Assembly (NCBI GenBank): GCA_002687665.1
Contig: NZAX01000042.1
Location: 10,239 to 17,765 of the forward strand
DNA from: Flavobacteriaceae bacterium
Lineage (GTDB): Bacteria > Bacteroidota > Bacteroidia > Flavobacteriales > Flavobacteriaceae
Direction of reading: 5' to 3'
DNA length: 7,527 nt
Below the pieces are notes generated by a model. The model was not told the DNA's origin and did no database searches. It saw nothing but the letters and a program-made list of their open reading frames with translations. A program made the position numbers and the translations under genes. Below, piece after piece: positions 1-7,488 of this stretch. Each line of letters starts with the position of its first letter. Position 1 is the stretch's first letter.

Positions 1-480
1 AATCAAAATGTTATTTACGGTGGCAATACAGATGAAAAGGATTTTTTTTTCGGGCCGACATTGGTTGATAATCCAACTTTGGACAGTGAGTTGATGAAGG
101 AAGAAATATTTGGACCCATTTTGCCCATTATTAGCTACAGTAATGAGGAAATGATTCATAAACTTTTAGAAAACAGGGAGCGCCCCTTAGCCTTTTATGT
201 TTTTTCTAAGAGAAAAAAATTCATCGATAAGCTCTTCAAACGTTACTCGTTTGGTGGCGGAGTGGCCAATGACTCAATAATACAATTTGCAAATGATAAC
301 CTTCCTTTTGGAGGGGTGGGTCATAGTGGAATGGGGGCTTATCACGGTAAGTACAGCTTTAAAAATTTCTCACACGAAAAACCGGTCATTAAACGCAGTT
401 TTTTATTTGACCTTCCAGGACGATATGCACCTTATCCAAAGTCCTTATCTTTGTTGAAGTTCTTATTAAAAAATCTTTAA
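1..480 (+). CDS. Aldehyde dehydrogenase, class-3-like, C-terminal fragment (5' end outside window)
   Basis: This is the last 159 residues of an NAD(P)-dependent aldehyde dehydrogenase, which oxidises aldehydes to carboxylic acids in the cytoplasm. The frame is open from base 1, so the gene starts upstream; internal TTG or ATG codons are not its start. Visible family motifs, numbered from base 1, are IYGG at 5-8, EEIFGPILPI at 34-43, a GGGVANDS segment near 85-92 and PFGGVGHSGMGAYHGKYSF at 102-120. The last motif, followed by FSHEKPV, is typical of the ALDH3 (fatty or aromatic aldehyde) branch. The catalytic Cys and Glu and most of the NAD-binding fold lie before the window, so activity cannot be judged here. 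A full-length ALDH3 is about 450-480 residues, so roughly one third is present. The stop overlaps the start of the nitroreductase gene by one base. The family call is firm; the substrate is unknown. Confidence 0.93.
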   Translation, partial: NQNVIYGGNTDEKDFFFGPTLVDNPTLDSELMKEEIFGPILPIISYSNEEMIHKLLENRERPLAFYVFSKRKKFIDKLFKRYSFGGGVANDSIIQFANDNLPFGGVGHSGMGAYHGKYSFKNFSHEKPVIKRSFLFDLPGRYAPYPKSLSLLKFLLKNL

Positions 481-1205
481 TGTCCGAAAAGAAAGTAAGT
501 GAAGCAATCGAATATCGCCGCTCGGTGAGGGTTTTCGATGATAAAAAAGACATCAACTCTAAAATAGTTAGACAGTGCATAGAGCAGGCTATTTTAGCTC
601 CCAACAGTAGTAACCTTCAACTTTGGGAGTTTTACCATATCACCGATGCTGAGTTAATTAAAAAGATAGCATTAGAATGTTTTAATCAGCCTGCTGCCAA
701 AACAGCTAAACAGTTTGTAATTCCTGTTGTTAGAAAAGACCTTTGGGAAAAAAGAATAGCCTCCAATGTGGATTTTATAAAATTGGAGTTTGAAAAGTCA
801 AAAAATAATGACCCAAAAAAAATCAGAGCAGCAACATCTTATTACCAGAAAATACTTCCTAAAATATACAGTGTTGGGAATTTTGGTGGATGGATAAACA
901 GTATAGTTGTGCATTTAAAAGGAATAAAGCAAGTGGTTTATCGACAGGTTAAAAAATCAGATATGCGTATTGTAGCTCACAAAAGCACAGCATTGGCCGC
1001 ACAAAACTTTTTGGTAAGTATGGCAGGTTATGGTTACGACACATGCACCATGGAGGGATTTGATTCTAAGAGGGTAAAAAAAACATTAAATCTGCCCAAA
1101 GCAGCAGAAATCAGCATGATCATTGGTTGTGGCATCCGAACTAATAAAGGAGTTTATGGCCCCCGATTTAGGATTCCTTTTGATGAAGTCTATTTTCAAA
1201 TGTAA
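480..1205 (+). CDS. Nitroreductase-family FMN-dependent oxidoreductase
   Basis: A 241-residue cytoplasmic flavoprotein of the nitroreductase superfamily, whose members use FMN and NAD(P)H to reduce nitro groups, quinones, flavins or activated double bonds. The N-terminal EYRRSVRVF segment (11-19) is the usual FMN-phosphate contact, followed by LAPNSSNLQLWEF (39-51), the second classic motif. The C-terminal half has KSTALAAQNFLVSMAGYGYDTC (168-189 region), MEGFD and a closing IIGCGIR, matching the family's conserved helix and last strand. It is longer than the common ~200-residue form, with extra sequence at about 90-165. The ATG overlaps the preceding ALDH stop (TAATG), which suggests translational coupling and fixes the start. 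No signal peptide is seen. A 47-base gap separates it from the creatininase-family gene. The true substrate cannot be read from sequence; joint action with the ALDH is inferred only from position. Confidence 0.9.
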   Translation: MSEKKVSEAIEYRRSVRVFDDKKDINSKIVRQCIEQAILAPNSSNLQLWEFYHITDAELIKKIALECFNQPAAKTAKQFVIPVVRKDLWEKRIASNVDFIKLEFEKSKNNDPKKIRAATSYYQKILPKIYSVGNFGGWINSIVVHLKGIKQVVYRQVKKSDMRIVAHKSTALAAQNFLVSMAGYGYDTCTMEGFDSKRVKKTLNLPKAAEISMIIGCGIRTNKGVYGPRFRIPFDEVYFQM

Positions 1206-1252
1206 ATAAACTCCTACCAAACATTCAAAATTATCCTTTAAATTTGCCCTTG

Positions 1253-2014
1253 ATGAGACCTTATATCTTATCGGAGTGCAGTTGGAAAGATCTTAAATCC
1301 GAACGCTTCGAGTTGGCCGTTTTGCCTTGGGGAGCTACAGAAGCCCACAATTATCATTTACCCTATGGGACGGACGTATATGAAGCCAATGCTATAAGTG
1401 AAGAATCTGGAAAAAAAGCTTGGGAAAAAGGAGCAAAAGTTATCATATTACCCACTATACCATTTGGAGTTAATACAGGGCAAAAGGATATCTATTTAGA
1501 CATAAATATGAGTCCAAGTACTCAAATGGCAGTACTTAAAGATATTTTAACCGTTCTGAACAGCCAAGGCATTAAAAAATTTCTGATCCTTAATAGCCAT
1601 GGAGGAAATGATTTTAAAATGATATTAAGAGAATTGGGATTGGCCTTCCCTAAAATGTTTATGAGTACTTGCAATTGGTTTCATGCCCTAGACAAATCAG
1701 AATACTTTGAAGAGGAAGGAGATCATGCTGATGAAATGGAAACCAGTATCATGATGCACATAAATCCTGATTTTGTTTTACCACTTTCTATTGCTGGATT
1801 GGGTGAAGAAAAGAAGAGTGTTATTAAAGGATTTCGTGAAAAGTGGGCTTGGACAGAGAGGAAATGGTCTAAAGTTACTGAAGATACTGGAGTGGGCAAT
1901 CCCAAAAAATCAAGCTCAGAAAAAGGAAAAAAATTTTTTAATGATTTAACTGATAAAATCAGTGAATTGATGGAGGACATTTGTAAAACCTCCATTGATG
2001 AATTTTATCAATAA
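1253..2014 (+). CDS. Creatininase-family metal-dependent amidohydrolase
   Basis: A 253-residue cytoplasmic protein of the creatininase/creatinine amidohydrolase superfamily, metal enzymes that hydrolyse amide or cyclic C-N bonds. Diagnostic segments are LPWGATEAHNYHLPYGTD (24-41), which supplies probable metal ligands E30, H32 and D41, then NSHGGND (114-120) with H116, and HADEMETS (158-165) with the acidic residues expected late in the fold. Residue order and length fit a complete enzyme. True creatininases have His-x-Glu where this protein has His-Gly-Gly, as do many other members such as FAPy-type deformylases and mycofactocin peptidase MftE, so creatinine is not a safe substrate call. I chose ATG 1253 (MRPYILSE) because the fold begins there; an in-frame TTG at 1244 would add three residues. 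The 3' end overlaps the next gene by 17 bases if that gene starts at 1998. Confidence 0.9.
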   Translation: MRPYILSECSWKDLKSERFELAVLPWGATEAHNYHLPYGTDVYEANAISEESGKKAWEKGAKVIILPTIPFGVNTGQKDIYLDINMSPSTQMAVLKDILTVLNSQGIKKFLILNSHGGNDFKMILRELGLAFPKMFMSTCNWFHALDKSEYFEEEGDHADEMETSIMMHINPDFVLPLSIAGLGEEKKSVIKGFREKWAWTERKWSKVTEDTGVGNPKKSSSEKGKKFFNDLTDKISELMEDICKTSIDEFYQ

Positions 2015-4196
2015 GAAGATCATTATGAGTATTTCCTTTAAGATAATTTTATTACCCCTAATTTTCATTTTTCAAAACGTATGGAGTCAAAAAATCAATA
2101 ATGATTACGTAATTAAAATTGCAAAGGTTTCGGAAAAAATTATTTTAGACGGGCAGCTCAAAGAGAGCATATGGGAAACTGCTGACGTAGCCGATAATTT
2201 TTCCATGATCTTACCTCAAGACGACCGAAAGGCAACTCAGTTCTCTGAAATAAGAATGGCTTATGATGATAAAAACATTTATATCGCTGTAATTTTCTTT
2301 AACAACACTATAAAAGGTGATTATATAGTGGAATCCTACAAAAGGGACTTTAGTTTTGGTAAGAACGATAATTTTATAGTTGCGATTGACCCCTTTAATA
2401 ACATGAATACAGGTTTCGCTTTTGGACTCAATGCCTATGGCGCCCAATGGGATGGAACCATGTTCAATGGAAGGAGTGTTGATCTAAATTGGGACACAAA
2501 GTGGTATTCAGAAGTCGCTTTCGATAATGAAAAATGGATTGCAGAAATCGCGATACCTTTCAAATCCATCCGATATAAAGACAACCTTACCCAATGGGGA
2601 ATAAGTTTTAGCCGATTAGACCTAAAAGCAAGTGAAAAGTCGGGTTGGACTCCTGTACCTAGACAATTTCCATCCATTACCATGGCTTACTCAGGAGTGC
2701 TTGAATGGGATGCGCCACCCCCCAATCAGGGATCCAACATTTCTCTAATCCCATACCTATCTGGTCTGAAAGAAAGCCCTGAAAAAAACATCACCTCTAA
2801 TCAGCTTAATCCAGGAGCGGATATTAAACTCAATTTGACCTCCTCACTAAACCTGGACATTACCATTAATCCAGATTTTTCTCAGGCCGAAGTCGACCGG
2901 CAAGTTACCAATCTTGATCGTTTTGAACTTTTCTTTCCCGAAAGAAGACAGTTTTTTCTAGAAAATGCAGACCTATTTGGGAACTTTGGATATGATAACA
3001 TTAGACCTTTTTTTTCAAGGCGAATTGGTCTTGAAAATCCGATTATCGCTGGGATTAGGCTGAGTGGAAATGTAGATGAAAAATGGAGGGTTGGTCTACT
3101 AGATATTCAAACTCAAGAAGATTTAGATAAAGGTTTACCTGCAGAGAATTTTGGTGTTTTCTCATTGCAACGGAAAGTTTTGGATCGCTCTAATATTGGA
3201 ATAATTTTCGTCAACAAACAGAGCAGTGGCGAACTTAAAAAAACGAATACTTCAAACGCAGACTATAACCGAAATTTAGGACTTGAATACAACTATTTTT
3301 CAGCAGATAATTTATGGAATGGTAAATTGATGTACCTAAAGTCTTTCAGTCCAGATGTAAGAGATGACAATGATATCTTTGCCTCAAACATCACCTATAA
3401 CAATAATCATTTTTTGGGATCTTTACAGGCAGAATATGTAGGGCAAAACTATAATGCCGAAGTGGGCTATGTACCAAGGAGCAATTACTACAAATTTGAC
3501 ACTACTCTAAAATATTTAATTTTTCCCGAAAAAGATTCAAAGGTTTTGTCGCATGGCCCCTCGATTGGCAGCATACAATATTTTAATTTTGATGGAGCCG
3601 GTATCGATCGTGGAACAGAGTTTGGATATGAAGTTAATTTTAAAAATAGAAGTGAAATGATGCTGGCTTTTGAAAATCAATTCATCGTCCTCCAAAATCC
3701 ATTTGATCCCATAAGGACAGGAGTAAGTAGTCTTGAGGCGCTGACAGAACACCGATGGAATAGTATCAATTTATATTTCAGCTCCAAACCTCAAACCCTT
3801 TTCACTTACGATCTAAAATCATCTTACGGTGGTTACTTCCAAAATGGAAAAAGATGGCTATTCTTCAGTGAAATGGGATACCGATTTCAACCATATGTGG
3901 AGTTAAATTCCTTAGTAAGCTATAATCATATTTTGCTAGATAAACCATGGGGAGCAAACGGATTTTGGTTGTTAGGGGTTAAATCGAATTTTACATTTAC
4001 CAAAAATGTTTTCTTTTCCAACTTATATCAATACAATGAACAACAAAGGTTGTGGAACTTTAATTCAAGGTTTCAGTGGAGGTACAAGCCTGCTTCAGAC
4101 ATATATTTAGTGTTTAACAGCAGCGATTCTAATATGCTGGTACCTAACAGAAATTGGAACATAACCCTTAAAATTAATTATTGGATAAACCTTTGA
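1998..4196 (+). CDS. DUF5916 protein with N-terminal CBM9-like domain, probable outer-membrane beta-barrel
   Basis: A secreted protein of 732 residues. A short basic stretch and a hydrophobic run (about 12-28, IILLPLIFIF) form a signal peptide, probably cut near WS/QK at 30-31. Residues about 35-240 resemble the carbohydrate-binding family 9-like domain: LDGQLKESIWETA (50-62), MAYDDKNIYIAV and WIAEIAIPFKSIRY (180-193). Residues about 245-732 are the DUF5916 region, marked by NPDFSQAEVDRQV (291-303), RFELFFPERRQFFLENADLF and RPFFSRRIGL. The rest is rich in alternating aromatic and polar segments and ends in a strand-like INYWINL, which suggests an outer-membrane beta-barrel. Function is unknown in the family; sugar binding is not established. 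The start is uncertain: ATG 1998 overlaps the upstream gene by 17 bases, whereas in-frame ATG 2025 would leave a 10-base gap, follows a purine-rich AAGAAG and still keeps a signal peptide. It is likely the last gene of the operon. Confidence 0.88.
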   Translation: MNFINKKIIMSISFKIILLPLIFIFQNVWSQKINNDYVIKIAKVSEKIILDGQLKESIWETADVADNFSMILPQDDRKATQFSEIRMAYDDKNIYIAVIFFNNTIKGDYIVESYKRDFSFGKNDNFIVAIDPFNNMNTGFAFGLNAYGAQWDGTMFNGRSVDLNWDTKWYSEVAFDNEKWIAEIAIPFKSIRYKDNLTQWGISFSRLDLKASEKSGWTPVPRQFPSITMAYSGVLEWDAPPPNQGSNISLIPYLSGLKESPEKNITSNQLNPGADIKLNLTSSLNLDITINPDFSQAEVDRQVTNLDRFELFFPERRQFFLENADLFGNFGYDNIRPFFSRRIGLENPIIAGIRLSGNVDEKWRVGLLDIQTQEDLDKGLPAENFGVFSLQRKVLDRSNIGIIFVNKQSSGELKKTNTSNADYNRNLGLEYNYFSADNLWNGKLMYLKSFSPDVRDDNDIFASNITYNNNHFLGSLQAEYVGQNYNAEVGYVPRSNYYKFDTTLKYLIFPEKDSKVLSHGPSIGSIQYFNFDGAGIDRGTEFGYEVNFKNRSEMMLAFENQFIVLQNPFDPIRTGVSSLEALTEHRWNSINLYFSSKPQTLFTYDLKSSYGGYFQNGKRWLFFSEMGYRFQPYVELNSLVSYNHILLDKPWGANGFWLLGVKSNFTFTKNVFFSNLYQYNEQQRLWNFNSRFQWRYKPASDIYLVFNSSDSNMLVPNRNWNITLKINYWINL

Positions 4197-4202
4197 GGTA
4201 AT

Positions 4203-6188
4203 TTAAAAAGTATAGCCACTGGGCTGTTTTGTAATTTGCCGATGTAGTTCCAAACCTGATTGTAGCCAGTCCTTGTAGGTTTTAGCATTTGTATATTGAA
4301 TTGGAGAGTTTAGTATGGTTTCATCTGCAGATATCAAAACATAATAGGGCTGAGAGGCAGAAGTGAAATTTAGGCTCTGAAAAGTTGCCCATTTTTCACC
4401 TATTGTTTTAACGGTCTTAATTCTACCATTGGGATATTTAAATTGAAATTTTTGTTCTTCGGGTAATTCTTTTCGGTCGTCCACGTAAAGTGAAATAATC
4501 ACAAAATCTTCATTCAACAAACTAAATACTTCCGGTTGTGACCAAACATTTTCCTCCATCTTTCTGCAGTTTACACAGGCCCATCCTGTAAAATCTAATA
4601 AGATGGGTTTATTCTTAGCCTCAGCATAAGCCCTTCCACTGTAATAATCTTTAAAACAATTCAATCCAAGAGGACATTCAGAATGGAAAGGGTAAACACT
4701 ATAGAATACTGGGGGAGGAAAGCCACTCAACAAAGAAAGTTGTCCATCTTGGTTTTTCCCCAAGCCTGGTATCAAATAGAAAATAAAGATCAATACCAAA
4801 AAAGTAAAAAATCGTTGTAGCAGCGGAATTTTGGCCCCTTTTTGATCATTCGGAAATCGTAACCATCCGAGTAGGTAAATAAATAACAAAATTGAAATTA
4901 CCAACCATACGCCAACAAAAATCTCGCGCTTAATTATCCCCCAATGACCTACAAGATCTGCGTTAGACAAAAACTTTAAGGCCAAAGCCAATTCCAAAAA
5001 GCCAAGAGTAACTTTGACTTTAGTCATCCACCCACCAGACTTGGGAATAGATTTGAGTACATTAGGAAAAAATGCCAATAAGCCAAAGGGGAGTGCCAAA
5101 GCAAATCCAAATCCAGCCATACCTACAGTCAGTTGGTCAGCTCCACCCTCTGCAGTTAGGGAACCAGCCAATAGCGATCCCAAAATAGGGCCTGTACAAG
5201 AGAAGGATACAATGGCTAAAGTAAGTGCCATAAAAAATATTCCTAATATACCCCCACCAGTTGAAGCCGCATCAGATCGATTTCCCCAACTGCTTGGTAA
5301 GGTCAATTCGTAGTATCCAAAAAAGGAAAAGGCGAAAAAAACAAATACAGCAAAAAAGATTATGTTCATCAAAATATTTGTAGAGAGAGTATTTAATATT
5401 TGAGGATCTAATACATCCAAAAAATGAAAGGGTAAACTCATCATGATATAGATCAGTAGAATAAAAAGCCCATAGAGTAAAGCACTCCCCACCCCCCTAC
5501 TTTTACTTCCACTCTGCTTAAGAAAAAAGGAAACAGTAAGCGGGATCATAGGAAAAACACAAGGTGTAAGCACTGCAATTAAGCCTCCAATGAATCCCAA
5601 TAAAAATAAGTTGAGCAAAGGGTTATCACTATTTTGACTTTGATTTTGCATCAATAACCGCCTGTTTTTTAATGGCAATTGCAATGCTTTAGATTTTTTT
5701 AAACTTTCGGGATCTAAAGTTTTTTTTACCTCTGCAAGGACTTTTGAGGAATTCAAAATAAAGCTAAAAGGTTCGTTTCTGAAAATACAAACTTTATCAT
5801 CACAGGCCTGAAAGTTGATTTCACCTGAAATTGCCGCTAACTCGGGTTGTAGCAGTCGAATTTTCTGCTGGAAAGTTGCCTCCTTTTCAAACCATGACAA
5901 ATCCATTTCAAAGATAGGATCGAAAGCTGTAACGGTTTCACTTTCTTTGGTAATTCCAACCAATTCAAAAGCAGAACCTACCCCTTCAAATACAAAATCA
6001 GTGGGTAAAGGTCCGTCTTTGGGAAGTTTTTGTGAATACAAATGCCATTTGGGTTGCATTGATGCTTTAAAAATCAGCAAATATTCCGTATCTGATGTCT
6101 GTTTAAATTCAGTGACCCAAACCACAGGTTCTTGCGCCTGAAGTACCAAGGTCCAAAAGAACAACAGTAAAAAACCTTTTTTAATCAT
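4203..6188 (-). CDS. dsbD: Thiol:disulfide interchange protein DsbD
   Basis: A 661-residue inner-membrane protein that carries electrons from cytoplasmic thioredoxin to periplasmic thiol proteins, keeping disulfide isomerases and cytochrome c maturation factors reduced. All three modules are visible. A signal peptide (about 1-18, ending LQAQ) leads into the periplasmic alpha domain with its redox pair C129/C134 (CDDKVC). A membrane domain of about eight helices spans roughly 192-475 and holds the buried pair C210 (LTPCVFPMIP) and C331 (FSCTGPILG). The C-terminal thioredoxin-like gamma domain starts near 515 and has the CVNC site (C538/C541) in FTGWACVNCRKMEENVW. Two further cysteines, C505 and C511, sit just before it. 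The protein is longer than E. coli DsbD (565 residues) but complete. Its ATG lies inside the 3' end of tilS (8-base overlap), so it should be translated from the tilS message. Function is assigned confidently; the partner proteins lie outside the window. Confidence 0.96.
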   Translation of the reverse strand: MIKKGFLLLFFWTLVLQAQEPVVWVTEFKQTSDTEYLLIFKASMQPKWHLYSQKLPKDGPLPTDFVFEGVGSAFELVGITKESETVTAFDPIFEMDLSWFEKEATFQQKIRLLQPELAAISGEINFQACDDKVCIFRNEPFSFILNSSKVLAEVKKTLDPESLKKSKALQLPLKNRRLLMQNQSQNSDNPLLNLFLLGFIGGLIAVLTPCVFPMIPLTVSFFLKQSGSKSRGVGSALLYGLFILLIYIMMSLPFHFLDVLDPQILNTLSTNILMNIIFFAVFVFFAFSFFGYYELTLPSSWGNRSDAASTGGGILGIFFMALTLAIVSFSCTGPILGSLLAGSLTAEGGADQLTVGMAGFGFALALPFGLLAFFPNVLKSIPKSGGWMTKVKVTLGFLELALALKFLSNADLVGHWGIIKREIFVGVWLVISILLFIYLLGWLRFPNDQKGAKIPLLQRFFTFLVLIFIFYLIPGLGKNQDGQLSLLSGFPPPVFYSVYPFHSECPLGLNCFKDYYSGRAYAEAKNKPILLDFTGWACVNCRKMEENVWSQPEVFSLLNEDFVIISLYVDDRKELPEEQKFQFKYPNGRIKTVKTIGEKWATFQSLNFTSASQPYYVLISADETILNSPIQYTNAKTYKDWLQSGLELHRQITKQPSGYTF

Positions 6189-7488
6189 GATAACGAATTA
6201 ACCATTTGTCTTTAGTATCAGCATCGGCCAAAAAACGCTGATCGGCTCTTTTACCGATCACCCAAACAATTTTCTCTCCAGAGCAAAGCAACCATTGGGC
6301 TTCCTTTTCCAAAAGGGAATATTTCTCATCTTTAAAATATTTGCTCAATTTCTTACTTCCCTTTAGACCGCTGGGATAAAAATAATCACTTTGTTTCCAT
6401 TTTCTTAGTGTCAAGGGAAACTTTAACTTGGCTTTATCGAACATCAGGCTTTTCGAATCTCCTCTTTTAAAGTTTATTTCTTGCATAAAAGTCAGCCTAA
6501 TAGGAATTTCAATGGCAGACAGCTCCGAGTCAATCGAATAAGATTCGGAGGGAGATTCTTCAATGAGGGTCAATAAAAAACACTCTCTGTCTTTGATCAA
6601 TCTATGTGTATCGGAAAAGAGTTGTTTACCACTTTGTGAATGCATTAACTGCTCAAGATCCTCCAAGTTTACAAACCCGTAAGGAGCAAATAAGGCATGC
6701 AGGTAATAACTTAATGATGATAGGACTTCCAACTCATGTATCGATATTTTAAATCCTTGCTGAAAAGGAATAAAATTTTTGTTTTTAAAATCCTCAAGGA
6801 CATCATCCAACACCAATTGTGCTTGACCTAAATATTTGAGTGTTTCTCGAAACTGCTCATCAAAATTGGAATCCCTTTTTTTCCACTTCGGAATCACCTC
6901 GTGGCGAAGTGCATTGCGCAAATAATCCGTTTTTGCATTGGACTCATCTTCCCTGTATTGAATCTTGTTTTCGAAAGCATATTGTTTGATCTCCTCACGG
7001 GAAAAAGGCAATAAAGGACGTAGGATTTTTCCTCTACGCTCTGGTATACCCAACAAACCTTTAAGTCCAGTGCCACGCATGACATTGATCATAAAGGTTT
7101 CCAATACATCATCAGCATGATGGGCTACAAAAATAAAATTATAGTCATTTTGCTTGGATAAGGTTTCAAACCATTGGTATCTTAAATCCCGGGCTGCCAT
7201 CTGAATAGATACTTTCTTATTAAGTGCGTAGACTTGGGTATCAAAGTTTTGAACATGAAATTCCAAACCTTTTTCTTGAGCCAAAGTTTTAACCCATTTT
7301 ACATCCTGATCACTAGCTATTCCTCGCAATTGAAAATTGCAATGGGCCAGCGCAGGACGGAGACCTAACTTAAAAATGAGATCCAACAAAACGCAACTGT
7401 CCAATCCACCACTCAGTGCCAAAAGTATATTTTGATCCTTGATTTGAGGAAAATTTGTTTCTAAATGTTTTTGGAACTTTTCAAACAT
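6181..7488 (-). CDS. tilS: tRNA(Ile)-lysidine synthase TilS
   Basis: A 435-residue cytoplasmic enzyme that uses ATP to attach lysine to C34 of the CAU-anticodon tRNA-Ile, creating lysidine so that the tRNA reads AUA and is charged with isoleucine. It is essential in most bacteria. The N-terminal N-type ATP pyrophosphatase domain shows the PP-loop SGGLDS (26-31), HCNFQLRG (49-56), AHHADDVLET (122-131) and the DESN...YLRNALRHEVIP block (181-200). The C-terminal domain that contacts tRNA is marked by LTLRKWKQSDYF (359-370) and GSKKLSKYFKDEK (377-389), with a WVIGKRADQRF ending. Length is normal for the long bacterial form. ATG 7488 gives the usual short lead before the PP-loop. Only 39 bases precede it in the window, with no clear promoter. 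The last 8 bases overlap the dsbD start in another frame, so the two are almost certainly one operon. Confidence 0.96.
   Translation of the reverse strand: MFEKFQKHLETNFPQIKDQNILLALSGGLDSCVLLDLIFKLGLRPALAHCNFQLRGIASDQDVKWVKTLAQEKGLEFHVQNFDTQVYALNKKVSIQMAARDLRYQWFETLSKQNDYNFIFVAHHADDVLETFMINVMRGTGLKGLLGIPERRGKILRPLLPFSREEIKQYAFENKIQYREDESNAKTDYLRNALRHEVIPKWKKRDSNFDEQFRETLKYLGQAQLVLDDVLEDFKNKNFIPFQQGFKISIHELEVLSSLSYYLHALFAPYGFVNLEDLEQLMHSQSGKQLFSDTHRLIKDRECFLLTLIEESPSESYSIDSELSAIEIPIRLTFMQEINFKRGDSKSLMFDKAKLKFPLTLRKWKQSDYFYPSGLKGSKKLSKYFKDEKYSLLEKEAQWLLCSGEKIVWVIGKRADQRFLADADTKDKWLIRYHD

Noticed and set aside
42..50. Run of nine T bases in the ALDH fragment, possible frameshift site
   Set aside because: The ALDH frame reads through it (KDFFFGPTL) and family motifs continue on both sides in the same frame, so there is no sign of a frameshift.
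1206..1252. Possible terminator, riboswitch or small RNA in the largest intergenic gap
   Set aside because: The 47 bases show no stable inverted repeat and no T-run after a stem; too short for a riboswitch.
1723..1995. Minus-strand open frame of 90 codons inside the creatininase-family gene
   Set aside because: It is fully antisense to a clearly conserved coding region and has no domain features.
5014..5313. Plus-strand open frame of 99 codons inside dsbD
   Set aside because: It lies antisense to the conserved DsbD membrane domain, is rich in Pro, Ala and Ser as expected for a mirror of hydrophobic codons, and resembles no family.
5815..6141. Plus-strand open frame of 108 codons opposite the start of dsbD
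   Set aside because: It is antisense to the DsbD alpha domain and signal peptide region, with no recognisable motif; a shadow frame.
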